From Oleispira sp963851095 (GTDB lineage: Bacteria > Pseudomonadota > Gammaproteobacteria > Pseudomonadales > Oceanobacteraceae): a stretch of DNA of 64,000 nucleotides. Both the position numbers and the translations under genes were made by a program. This document shows positions 34,590 to 43,455 of the stretch, piece after piece (the first letter of the stretch is position 1; each line of letters starts with the position of its first letter). The DNA lies in NCBI GenBank assembly GCA_963851095.1, contig CAWKOX010000010.1, positions 248,001 to 312,000 of the forward strand. Direction: 5' to 3'. Under the pieces are notes generated by a model. That model ran no database searches. It saw only the letters and a program-made list of their open reading frames with translations, and was not told the DNA's origin.

Positions 34590-35543
34590 ATGACAGATAA
34601 TCAATTACAGCGGTCCCGCTTAATCGTACGCAGCTTATTTTTCCTTTTATTTCTCTTAGCCCCCGTGCTCAATATTTTCAGGTTCGACTTAACCACCACT
34701 AACTTTATCGTTTTTAATCAAGTTTTGTCGTTTGGAATAAGTAAAGAATGGCTATTGGCTAGCGATTATTGGGATACCGGTTTACGTATTTTAGGTTACT
34801 TTATTTTGCCAATTATACTGACGGTGGTGGCCGGCATTTATGTCTTTTATAAATGGGGACGTATATATTGCGGCTGGTTATGTCCTCATTTTTCGGTAGT
34901 CGAATACATCAACGGCTTAATGAGTCGTCGCACCGGGCGCGTGACCCTCTGGGAAAAGGCCAAGTTTGATAGCGAGCAAGATGCCCAGCGAAGTAAAATC
35001 TTTGACTGGATCGTCATCGTACTTGTTTCCATGACCATCGCGTTTTTATGGGCCTTGGGTTTATTATCATATCTATTACCTCCCATTCCCTTATATACCG
35101 ATTTAATTAATGTTGAAGTTGATCTCTACCCATCAATCTTTTTATTGGTCGCGACGACGGTTTTTACCATAGACTTTGTGCTCGCTCGCCATTTATTTTG
35201 CAAGTACGGCTGCGCATTTGGCGTTATGCAGAGTTTATTCTGGATGATGAACAGTAAGGCCATGTTGGTGAAGTTTGACCGCGATCGTGCAAAGGCCTGC
35301 CAAAGCTGTGATAAAGATTGTGAAACGGCTTGCCCAATGCGCTTGCCCGTTAGAAGCTTTAAGCGCGCCAAGTTTACCTGTACTCAATGCGCTCAGTGCA
35401 TAAGCGCCTGCCAAGAAGTGCAGAAAGACAACCCAGAAGGAACCTTACTCGACTGGAGTCAAGGTGAAAAATCAAGGCACAGCTCCTTGATACCGGTCAA
35501 AACTATTGAGCCTAAAAAAAGGCACAATAACAAAATGAAATAG
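34590..35543 (+). CDS. CcoG/NapH-like 4Fe-4S membrane protein
   Basis: A 317-residue integral membrane ferredoxin-type protein. About four or five helices; periplasmic/cytosolic motif GRIYCGWLCPHF and a second CKYGCAFG (CxxxC pairs), then a cytosolic ferredoxin domain with CQSCDKDCETACP and CTQCAQCISACQ (two [4Fe-4S] sites). These are the motifs of the NapH/NosR/CcoG family, electron-transfer or copper-handling partners of respiratory enzymes. Placement between norB and norD suggests support of NO reductase, not proven. It has its own start 100 bp after the norB terminator. Confidence 0.85.
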   Translation: MTDNQLQRSRLIVRSLFFLLFLLAPVLNIFRFDLTTTNFIVFNQVLSFGISKEWLLASDYWDTGLRILGYFILPIILTVVAGIYVFYKWGRIYCGWLCPHFSVVEYINGLMSRRTGRVTLWEKAKFDSEQDAQRSKIFDWIVIVLVSMTIAFLWALGLLSYLLPPIPLYTDLINVEVDLYPSIFLLVATTVFTIDFVLARHLFCKYGCAFGVMQSLFWMMNSKAMLVKFDRDRAKACQSCDKDCETACPMRLPVRSFKRAKFTCTQCAQCISACQEVQKDNPEGTLLDWSQGEKSRHSSLIPVKTIEPKKRHNNKMK

Positions 35544-35633
35544 TGAGCGGTAAATTGTTAACCGTAAATAGTTAGCGTTAGAGCGTTTGTATTAATAACG
35601 ATCGTATTTATACGGAAGAAGCAGGGTGTCATC

Positions 35634-37508
35634 GTGGAAGAGTATGTAGGCTTAAAATGGCACGAATACATAACGGGCAAAGCGTCAACCGATCATAAAA
35701 GCGCCACCGTGCGCTTGCAGGATCAAGGTTTTCAGATCGGCGTTTTGTTTCGGGCATTAGGCGGTGAGGCAGGCTTGCGTATTGATGCCGCATCACCTCG
35801 TGATTATTATATGCGCCGAACGCTTTTACAAAAAATAGCGGGTTCCCACGAGCAGGTGGAGTTGGCTTGGCGTGATCAAGAAGCCCTGCGTTTACCTGAA
35901 GAAATTAGCCTGTTTGCTACCGCGCAGCTGAATCAGTATTTATACCTCTGGCTAGCCGCATTAGCCGCACAGCAAGCTCAAGGTTTTCGCAACTGGTTTG
36001 TTGATAACCAGACGCTTACCCTTCAAGTTCTAACAACATACCCCGGCATGAAAGCGATTTATCGCCAGCTAGTGGATGCCTTTATAGACATACGCCCAGC
36101 CATCAATAGCCTAAGCCCCGCTGCTGCAAAGCAAGAGGTGGCGATTCGTCAGGCGTTAATGGAGCCTGGTAGCATTACTGAATTCCCCAGTGCTGAGTTT
36201 GCCCCTTGCCCCGTTTACCTTTGGTTATACCCTGGCAATATGAGCACTTGTGAAGCCGCCGATCAATCGGTGGGGGATGCCGATGAACACTCAAAAGGTG
36301 CGAGTAATAAGAAAAAGGGTAAACGCAAAAAAGCCGAGCGAGTCGAAAACTACGAAAAAAATACCGGCTTAATGGTATTTCGTTTAGAAAACTTATTCAG
36401 CTTCAGCGAGTTTGTCCCTGTTGATCGAGCAGGGGACGATACTGACGAAGAAGATGCAGAAAGTGTTGCTGACGATCTGGATGTCATCAGTATTTCTAAA
36501 AACAGGCAAGCGGCGTCTTCAAGTATTAAATTTGATTTAGATTTACCATCAAGTGAGCATGACGATCTTCAGCTCGGTGATGGCATATTATTACCCGAGT
36601 GGGATTATCGTAAGCAAAACTATCGCCAAGATTTTTGTTGTTTACTGCCGATGATTAATGAATTGGATAAAACCGACGTAGAGTTGTTAGGCTTAGGTGA
36701 TGAGCCAGAAGATGCTCGTTATGGCACTCTGCCAGCACATCTAACCGCCGATGCGGCTAAATTACGCCGTCAGTTTTCAGGGTTAAAGCCTGTACGACAG
36801 TGGCTGAATCGTCAGCAAGATGGTGATGAAGTGGATCTCGATAGCTGGATGCACTTTATGGCCGATAAACGTGCGGGCGCCAGCAATGGAGAGCAAGGCT
36901 TTTATCGATCGTTTAATAATCAAACACGAGATTTATCCTGTTTAATTCTGGCCGACTTATCATTATCGACGGATGCTTATATTAATAATAAGCAGCGAGT
37001 GATTGACGTAATCCAAGACAGTTTGCAGTTATTGTGCGAAGCCTTAGCTGCAACAGGAGATCGCTTTTCGGTCTATGGATTTTCGTCGTTAAAGCGAGAG
37101 CATGTTCGTTTTAACATGATTAAGAATTTTAATGAACGCTACAGCGCGAATATTCGTGGTCGTATTCAGAACCTTAAACCTGGTTATTACACCCGAATGG
37201 GGGCTGCGATTCGACAGTCGATCAAGATCCTGTCTTCTGAAAAAAGTCAGCAGCGAGTATTGTTGATTATTACCGATGGCAAGCCAAACGACTTAGATTT
37301 GTACGAAGGGCGTTATGGCGTAGAAGATACTCGCATGGCGATTATTGAAGCTAAGCAAGCAGGTTTGCAACCATTTTGTGTGACGATTGATGAAGAAGCA
37401 GATGAGTATTTACCGCACTTATTTGGCAAAAACGGTTTTGTGGTGATCAAAGATCCTGCCCAACTGCCTAAAGAACTACCGCGCCTTTATGTTAATCTGA
37501 CGCAGTAG
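35634..37508 (+). CDS. norD: NorD-like VWA-domain protein
   Basis: A 624-residue protein that starts at GTG. The C-terminal VWA domain (about 430-620) has the MIDAS-like ILADLSLSTDAY (DxSxS), a threonine loop and TDGKPNDLD. N-terminal helical region, then a basic/acidic linker (about 215-290, KKKGKRKKAE). NorD partners the AAA ATPase NorQ to activate NorCB. Here it follows norCB but norQ lies at 10.5 kb. The end overlaps the convergent response-regulator gene by 17 bp. Confidence 0.9.
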   Translation: MEEYVGLKWHEYITGKASTDHKSATVRLQDQGFQIGVLFRALGGEAGLRIDAASPRDYYMRRTLLQKIAGSHEQVELAWRDQEALRLPEEISLFATAQLNQYLYLWLAALAAQQAQGFRNWFVDNQTLTLQVLTTYPGMKAIYRQLVDAFIDIRPAINSLSPAAAKQEVAIRQALMEPGSITEFPSAEFAPCPVYLWLYPGNMSTCEAADQSVGDADEHSKGASNKKKGKRKKAERVENYEKNTGLMVFRLENLFSFSEFVPVDRAGDDTDEEDAESVADDLDVISISKNRQAASSSIKFDLDLPSSEHDDLQLGDGILLPEWDYRKQNYRQDFCCLLPMINELDKTDVELLGLGDEPEDARYGTLPAHLTADAAKLRRQFSGLKPVRQWLNRQQDGDEVDLDSWMHFMADKRAGASNGEQGFYRSFNNQTRDLSCLILADLSLSTDAYINNKQRVIDVIQDSLQLLCEALAATGDRFSVYGFSSLKREHVRFNMIKNFNERYSANIRGRIQNLKPGYYTRMGAAIRQSIKILSSEKSQQRVLLIITDGKPNDLDLYEGRYGVEDTRMAIIEAKQAGLQPFCVTIDEEADEYLPHLFGKNGFVVIKDPAQLPKELPRLYVNLTQ

Positions 37509-38673
37509 GATCAGGCTGACCATTGAGTAGTGGGGTAGTGATTTTAAGGGGGCGAGTAATTTTTTGATTTTTGGTATACAGTTTTATTCTAATCAATAGC
37601 GACTCTGTTAATTCCGTACCCTTAGCGAGTAAAGTTGAGCCACCATCGGTTCTTAGGTATTCCATGAGTATCATCCCTGGTAACAAGTCATCGACATCTA
37701 CCGTACGAATATTTTTCCCTTCTAGCTCATCATCGATGTCAATGGTGGCGAGTTTTTCGATGAGATCTGAATAGATATTTAAGTCTTGTTTCATCAACTG
37801 AATAGCCGATGCTTTATTGTGCCCAGACTCTAATAGCTTATCAAAATGCAGTGCCAGCTTTAATAGGTCTGCGCCCAGCTGAATTCTGTTTTCATGATAA
37901 CTGTTATTCTTATTGGGTAAATTACCTAGGTCGCCAGAAAGCCTAACCATTTCGGCAATCGATTCTAAACGAGGAATATGTTTAATCAATTTGCTACTGA
38001 CCAACGGAATATCTTGCACGATATTTTTTTCTTTAGAGGTCAGCTTGCATTGCTGATCTAGTGCTTTCTCCAACAGTTCATCGGGTAAGGTGAAGTAACC
38101 TAAACTGTATAGCATTCCAGCGACTTCAAAATCCCATGTGTCTATTTCGCCTAGCTCAGTCGCCATGTGAAGAATGTATTTTTTTATACGGTTAAAGTTA
38201 CTAAAAATACTCGGTTTTACCATGGCCAGTAATTCACTGAGCAACTCGATTGAACCTTTAACCGTTTTCTCTAACAGCTCTTTTTCACTGTGCACCAATC
38301 GATATTGGCGAACTGCGTTAATGAGTGTTTCTTGCAGCACTTCATGTGGGCAAGGCTTCGTCAAAAAACTAAAAATTTGCCCCTTATTAATGGCCGTCAT
38401 CGCCGAGTTAAGATCGGTTTGTCCTGTTAATAATATCCTAATGCTATTAGGGGAAATGCCTTTGGCTTTTTCTAAAAATTCAGCGCCGCTCATGTTAGGC
38501 ATACGCATGTCAGAAACGATTACCGCAAACTCGCTTTCGACCGCCATTAATTCTAAAGCCTCCTGACCGCCGGTTGCTGTATAGATATGGGCTTTCTTTC
38601 TGAATTGTCGTTTAAAAGAGCTAAGAAGGTCAGGCTCATCATCAACGAACAATATCTTTTCTGGAATGGTCAA
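37492..38673 (-). CDS. Response regulator with degenerate HD-GYP domain
   Basis: A 393-residue protein. Residues 1-125 are an intact receiver: acidic pair DDE (11-13), phospho-acceptor Asp55 and Lys106. The rest aligns with HD-GYP proteins (AGMLYSLGYFTLPDELL at about 185-200 matches AAMLHDIGKIGIPDxIL), but the HD pair is replaced by Tyr-Ser and no GYP signature remains. It should therefore not hydrolyse c-di-GMP and is likely a protein-binding output. 16 bp downstream of the histidine kinase; a two-component pair. Confidence 0.85.
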   Translation of the reverse strand: MTIPEKILFVDDEPDLLSSFKRQFRKKAHIYTATGGQEALELMAVESEFAVIVSDMRMPNMSGAEFLEKAKGISPNSIRILLTGQTDLNSAMTAINKGQIFSFLTKPCPHEVLQETLINAVRQYRLVHSEKELLEKTVKGSIELLSELLAMVKPSIFSNFNRIKKYILHMATELGEIDTWDFEVAGMLYSLGYFTLPDELLEKALDQQCKLTSKEKNIVQDIPLVSSKLIKHIPRLESIAEMVRLSGDLGNLPNKNNSYHENRIQLGADLLKLALHFDKLLESGHNKASAIQLMKQDLNIYSDLIEKLATIDIDDELEGKNIRTVDVDDLLPGMILMEYLRTDGGSTLLAKGTELTESLLIRIKLYTKNQKITRPLKITTPLLNGQPDPTASD

Positions 38674-38688
38674 GACTCTCCCCCTTGG

Positions 38689-40773
38689 TTATGACTCTGT
38701 ATCTGCATAAGGTAATTGTAGAATAAAAGTTGTGCCTTCGCCTGAGAGTGTTTCGAAAAATAATTCACCATTATGGCGCTCTTTAATGATGCGGTAAGAT
38801 AGGGCCAAACCTTGTCCAGTACCCTTGCCAACGTCTTTAGTCGTAAAAAAAGGGTCAAATATTTTCTCTTGAATTTCCACAGGAATACCGCCCCCGGTAT
38901 CACTAATTCGAATCTCTGCATAGGACTCTTTACGCAAGGTCTGAATAAGAATTTTTCCTTTATCAAACTCACTGTTGTTTTCAACGACCTCTTTAATTGC
39001 ATCAGCCGCGTTTACAATAAGATTAAGGATCACTTCATTAAATGGGCCTGGATGACACATAACAAGTGGCAGCTCTGGGTCTAAATCAAGGTCTAATTCT
39101 GAGTGGTATTTCCACGTATGTTTGGAAATGATAATAGTACTTTCGATGCAGTGATTAATATTGGTCGCTACTTTTTGTTCAGAGTTTGGGTGTGAATATT
39201 CTTTCATGGCTTTTACTATGTTACACACTCTATTTACGCCTTCTGTGGTTTGGTTAAAGGCAAGGGGTAACTCTTTGCTCAAGTAGTCAAAGTCTGCTGC
39301 TTCAAAGATGGCCGATAGCATCTCTTCATCAAGGGTTTTATTGATCAAGTTTTTTTGTATTTTGTTAAGCGCTTTTGCGGTATCGGTAAAAGATTCTCTG
39401 AGAAAGTTTAAATTGTCGCTGATATACTGCATCGGAGTATTGATTTCATGCGCAATCCCAGCAGAAAGTTGACCAATGGATTCTAGATACATAGATTGCT
39501 GGTGTTTTTTCTCTAAGTATTTTTTCTCCGTAATATCATCCATCAACAATAAGTACCCCATAAACATGCCATTAGCTTCAGAGAATGGAGTGATGGCGAC
39601 TGAAAGAATGCGGTCTTTTTCGGCATCCGATCTTTTATAAAATACATCGAAGCGGTCGGTTGTTGTGTTTAGATTTAAACTATCGTAAAGCTTGGATATC
39701 AAGGTAGGCCAATCACACTGTATTCCTAAATCAAATAACCTCTCACCAAGAGCTTGTTTACTGGAATAACCAAAATATTTCTCAGCTTGATCGTTCCAAT
39801 GGGTAATGCAATCATGTTTATTAATGCCAATAGCAGCAGAACTCATCTCATTAATTAGTCGTAAATTCTGTTGGTAAACCTGTTCAAAATGCTCTCTTTC
39901 TTTCGCTAAAATAAAAATATCAGATAAGGTTTGTGACATATTCTGGTAGTAACTTTCTTCCTCTGATAGGTGGACCATTATATTCTGTGTTTCAACTTCG
40001 ATTTTTAAAAATGAAAAAATCGAATTGTTATTATTTAGAGGAATTGTAAATCTTGTTCGTTCATCAATCTGCCTTTTATAGTACTTAAACGTATCGTTCT
40101 CTTTAAAAGAGTGTTTTATCGTGAAAATTTCCTTCTGGAATTCAAACATAACATCATCTGAATCATCCGCTCCTGCGTGAGCAATGCAATCAACCTTGTC
40201 TTGATCAACGGTATAGATGCTCGCTGAGCTACAGTTAGACCTAGAGCTTTGTGAATTAATTATTTGGCAAGCGGATTGTGCAACATCTGCCAGACTTTTT
40301 TTATCTAATAACAGTTCTAATAAACTGCTGCTGATTAATTTTCGTTGGTTCGAGGTATGGAACGAGTGGTAATTAATCGAGCGCTGGATACCTGAGACAA
40401 GTACGTGTAATAACATGCGGGGGGTGATTAAATTTATGTCTAAAATGTCATCAAAGCCTACATAGTCAAAGTTCTTTAAATCTGTCGGATTTGGGCTTTC
40501 TGATAAAGCAAGAATAGGAGCATAGGAATAGATGCTTCTAAGTTGTATGCAATCTTCTTTGTATCTTTCTAGGTTGATCGAAGAGATGTTTACAATGATG
40601 ATATCAAGCGTATTACGACTAATATAATCAACAGCATCACGAAAGTTATCCGTATCATAAAAGGATGAGATACAGTATTCGTCATCACTAAAATTATTGA
40701 TGCCATTAATTAACGTAATAATCGCTTCTCTAGATGCCGGATTATTATCTAATACCATAAGATTAATATTCAT
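38689..40773 (-). CDS. Sensor histidine kinase with receiver-like N-terminus and PAS
   Basis: A 694-residue cytosolic kinase. Residues 1-130 look like a pseudo-receiver (VLDNNPASREAII), 140-300 GAF-like, 305-425 PAS (GINKHDCITHWNDQAEKYFGY). HisKA has the phosphorylated His in SAGIAHEINTPMQY; the ATPase has LNLIVNAADAIKE (N box), SDTGGGIP and GTGQGLALSY. No transmembrane helix. It likely phosphorylates the adjacent response regulator. The signal is unknown. Confidence 0.9.
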   Translation of the reverse strand: MNINLMVLDNNPASREAIITLINGINNFSDDEYCISSFYDTDNFRDAVDYISRNTLDIIIVNISSINLERYKEDCIQLRSIYSYAPILALSESPNPTDLKNFDYVGFDDILDINLITPRMLLHVLVSGIQRSINYHSFHTSNQRKLISSSLLELLLDKKSLADVAQSACQIINSQSSRSNCSSASIYTVDQDKVDCIAHAGADDSDDVMFEFQKEIFTIKHSFKENDTFKYYKRQIDERTRFTIPLNNNNSIFSFLKIEVETQNIMVHLSEEESYYQNMSQTLSDIFILAKEREHFEQVYQQNLRLINEMSSAAIGINKHDCITHWNDQAEKYFGYSSKQALGERLFDLGIQCDWPTLISKLYDSLNLNTTTDRFDVFYKRSDAEKDRILSVAITPFSEANGMFMGYLLLMDDITEKKYLEKKHQQSMYLESIGQLSAGIAHEINTPMQYISDNLNFLRESFTDTAKALNKIQKNLINKTLDEEMLSAIFEAADFDYLSKELPLAFNQTTEGVNRVCNIVKAMKEYSHPNSEQKVATNINHCIESTIIISKHTWKYHSELDLDLDPELPLVMCHPGPFNEVILNLIVNAADAIKEVVENNSEFDKGKILIQTLRKESYAEIRISDTGGGIPVEIQEKIFDPFFTTKDVGKGTGQGLALSYRIIKERHNGELFFETLSGEGTTFILQLPYADTES

Positions 40774-41063
40774 TAATACTTATCCAATTGTTATTTGCAC
40801 ATCTACCGATACTCATAAGCGGCCAAATTGTTCACCCTTTAAGTATGTTAAAAAGTTTAGACCAAGTTTTATAGAGTGAGGGAAGAGGGGTTAAAATATT
40901 GGGTCTAATGTTGATCTGCATCGTTAAAAAGTATGAGTTTTGATAAGGATTGATCTTGCGGGCATGAAAGAAGTATTGAGACATAAAAGAGCGTATTGTG
41001 CTTGTGTCTGAATCGGCTTTGTGAGATACGTTGTTGAGTATTTAAACAAAAAGGTATCCGACT

Positions 41064-41783
41064 GTGACTACGCCTGAAAACACGCCTGACAATACACCTG
41101 AAAAGACGCTTCAAAGTACGATCAATCGCTCAGACATTAAGACGGTGCGCATTGATATCATATCGGATGTCATGTGCCCGTGGTGCGTTATTGGTTATCA
41201 AGGGCTCAAGCAAGCATTAAGTCAGTTAGACGGTGAAATTGAGGCCGATATTCACTGGCAGCCGTTTGAACTGAATCCGAATATGCCACCAGAAGGGCAA
41301 GATTTAGGCGAGCACATTGCTGAAAAGTACGGCAGCACCCCAGCGCAAAGCCAGAAAAATAGAGATCAGATCACTCAGTTAGGCGCTAACTTAGGTTTTA
41401 CCTTTAACTTTACCGAAGGTAAGAAAATTCTGAATACGTTTAAAGCCCATCAGCTTTTACACTGGGCAGGCGAGACATCGACAGTCCAGACAGAGCTGAA
41501 AATGGCGTTACTGCATGCGTATTTCACCGACGGTCGCGATGTCAGTGATGAAACCGTGCTCGCTGAAATCGTCCAAGAAGTCGGGCTAGAGGCTGATTTT
41601 GCTAAAACACTGCTGGAGGACCAAGTGTATAGCGGTGATGTTAGAGCCCTTCAAAATAAATGGCGAGAACTGGGTGTGACCGCTGTTCCAACATTTATCA
41701 TTAATGAAAAATTCATGATATCAGGTGGTCAGCCGCCCGAGGCCTTCGTTCAAGGGCTACGCCAGATTACCGATTCAATTTAA
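41064..41783 (+). CDS. DsbA-family (FrnE-like) dithiol oxidoreductase
   Basis: A 239-residue cytosolic protein starting at GTG. The thioredoxin-fold active site is CPWC (Cys38, Cys41) in SDVMCPWCVIGYQ, followed by the long helical insertion and the cis-Pro GVTAVPTFIINE of the FrnE/2-hydroxychromene-isomerase-like branch. No signal peptide. The first 20 residues are three 12-bp repeats (TPEN/TPDN/TPEK) that look like an added tail. FrnE-like proteins act in redox or oxidative-stress responses. Confidence 0.9.
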   Translation: MTTPENTPDNTPEKTLQSTINRSDIKTVRIDIISDVMCPWCVIGYQGLKQALSQLDGEIEADIHWQPFELNPNMPPEGQDLGEHIAEKYGSTPAQSQKNRDQITQLGANLGFTFNFTEGKKILNTFKAHQLLHWAGETSTVQTELKMALLHAYFTDGRDVSDETVLAEIVQEVGLEADFAKTLLEDQVYSGDVRALQNKWRELGVTAVPTFIINEKFMISGGQPPEAFVQGLRQITDSI

Positions 41784-41862
41784 AGGATTTCATTAAGAGC
41801 TTACTAGCAGCTACTCGGGTAATTTGTTAAATCACCTTCAAATATTGCCTCATTCAGGTTTT

Positions 41863-41899
41863 AATACCGCCAATTTTATTCGGTTATATTGGCGGTATT
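41863..41899 (+). promoter_or_regulatory. 12-bp hairpin ending at the start codon of the MFS gene
   Basis: AATACCGCCAAT (41863-41874) is the exact reverse complement of ATTGGCGGTATT (41888-41899), 13-nt loop. The right arm ends at the base before the ATG at 41900 and contains the only SD-like sequence (GGCGGT). In RNA the ribosome site would be paired. It may alternatively be an operator or a terminator for the DsbA-family gene, but no U-tract follows. Confidence 0.7.
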
Positions 41900-43108
41900 A
41901 TGTTTAAGTGGTGGGTTCTCTTAACCCTGTATTTGACTCAGGGCTTACCACACGGTTTTTTCAGCCAAGCCTTGCCTACCTTATTGCGTCAGCAGGGCAT
42001 GAGCCTTGAAGCGATTGGCTTAATGTCATTGGTTTCTTTGCCTTGGGTGCTCAAGTTTCTGTGGGCGCCTTTGCTTGACCATTACCAACCGTTAAAGCGT
42101 TTAACAGGCGGACGCATCGATGGTCATATTCGTAAAACTTGGATCATCTCAGCGAATGCCATTGCAGCGCTCGTATTACTATTTATCGCCTCAATGCCGC
42201 TAGAATACTGGATTAACCAAGCGGCTGTAGGTTTGGCGTGTGCGCTGCTGGTATTGACGGTTTTTGTCGTAACCCAAGACATCGCAACGGATGCCCTAGC
42301 GGTTGAAAATATTCCAACCGCCCAACGTGGCTTTGGTAATAGTCTACAAGTTGCGGGTTATCGCATCGGCATGATTATTGGCGGTGGCTTATTGTTAGCG
42401 ATCTTTGCTCAGCTTGGCTGGACAGGAACGTTATGGGCGCTAGCGGGGCTGATGATATTAGGTTTAATACCGTTGTGGTTTTGGCAACCTGCGCCAGTAA
42501 AAGTGAATAATGAGCCTGTGCTTCAGCATTGGATGGGCTTTTTACGACTGCCAGGCGTTGGGGCGTGGCTGTTATTATTACTCACTTATAAAGTTGGCGA
42601 TGCCTTTGGCACTGTAATGATACGACCGCACCTTGTCGACTTAGGTGTCACACTGCCAGAATTTGCCGAATTATTAGGTGTTTGGGGTACGGTTGCAGGA
42701 TTGCTTGGGGCGCTAATGGGGGGCGTATTGCTGAAGGTCTTTAGTCGCCTTCAGGCCTTGATCGTATTTGTTGCCTTAGAAGGGCTTGCAATAGGGCTTT
42801 ATTCGCTATTAACCACGTTAGATTGGACGTTGATTTATACCTTAATCATCACCGAGCACATTACTGGCGGTATGGCGACGGTTGCCTTGTTTACGGTCAT
42901 GATGGATCGTTGTCGAGAAGCCAGTGCAGGATCTGATTATGCATTACAATCGTGCCTGGTAGTTTTATCTACGTTAGTGGCCAGTTCGGTTGCGGGCTTC
43001 TTCGCCGCCCAATTTGGCTATGTATTACATTATTATTTTGCTGCCGCCTTGTGTGGGTTGGCGGTGTTGGTTTTATTGTTAAATCGTTATAAATTTTTTA
43101 AGCAGTAG
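41900..43108 (+). CDS. MFS transporter (AmpG/AT-1-like)
   Basis: A 402-residue transporter with 12 predicted helices. The start MFKWWVLLTLYLTQGLPHGFF matches the first helix of the AmpG-type MFS branch (YxxxGLPxGF), and VVTQDIATDALAVE is the family's central motif (QDIAxDAxA). AmpG members import muropeptides, related ones acetyl-CoA-like molecules; substrate here is uncertain. It is 8 bp upstream of the TusA-like gene, an operon. Confidence 0.85.
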   Translation: MFKWWVLLTLYLTQGLPHGFFSQALPTLLRQQGMSLEAIGLMSLVSLPWVLKFLWAPLLDHYQPLKRLTGGRIDGHIRKTWIISANAIAALVLLFIASMPLEYWINQAAVGLACALLVLTVFVVTQDIATDALAVENIPTAQRGFGNSLQVAGYRIGMIIGGGLLLAIFAQLGWTGTLWALAGLMILGLIPLWFWQPAPVKVNNEPVLQHWMGFLRLPGVGAWLLLLLTYKVGDAFGTVMIRPHLVDLGVTLPEFAELLGVWGTVAGLLGALMGGVLLKVFSRLQALIVFVALEGLAIGLYSLLTTLDWTLIYTLIITEHITGGMATVALFTVMMDRCREASAGSDYALQSCLVVLSTLVASSVAGFFAAQFGYVLHYYFAAALCGLAVLVLLLNRYKFFKQ

Positions 43109-43116
43109 GTTTTAAA

Positions 43117-43356
43117 ATGTCAGAGAGTATATTTGAGCATCAGATGGATGCTAAAGGCTTATTTTGCCCAGAGCCTGTCATGATGTTGCATGATGAAATA
43201 CGCAAAATGGCCATTGGTGAAGCGATTGAAATTCAGGCAACAGACCCGTCAACTCGACGTGACTTTATTAAGTTTTGCAGTTTTTTAGGGCATGAACTGG
43301 TATTAGATGAAGAGAGAGAAGGGGTTTTCTTTTACGTGATACGCAAGACTTGTTGA
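43117..43356 (+). CDS. TusA-family sulfur-carrier protein
   Basis: A 79-residue small alpha/beta protein with the TusA motif DAKGLFCPEPVM: the single conserved Cys17 in the CPxP turn can hold a persulfide. TusA relays sulfur for tRNA thiolation, but paralogues have other partners. The C-terminal half (ATDPSTRRDFIKFC) is standard. Second gene of an operon with the MFS transporter. Confidence 0.88.
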   Translation: MSESIFEHQMDAKGLFCPEPVMMLHDEIRKMAIGEAIEIQATDPSTRRDFIKFCSFLGHELVLDEEREGVFFYVIRKTC

Positions 43357-43369
43357 TTGTTTAACCTTG

Positions 43370-43415
43370 ATAAAAAAGACTACAACAGCTGAGCGGTGCT
43401 CATCTGTTGTAGTCT
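43370..43415 (-). terminator. Terminator of the DUF349 gene
   Basis: AGACTACAACAG (43377-43388) pairs perfectly with CTGTTGTAGTCT (43404-43415), with an inner GAGC/GCTC stem. On the minus strand the hairpin is followed by TTTTTTAT, so it terminates the DUF349 gene. It may also slow plus-strand transcription from tusA. Confidence 0.85.
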
Positions 43416-43455
43416 AGTGTAGTAGTCGTCTTGCTAGTAGCCTAGCAAGAACTTC

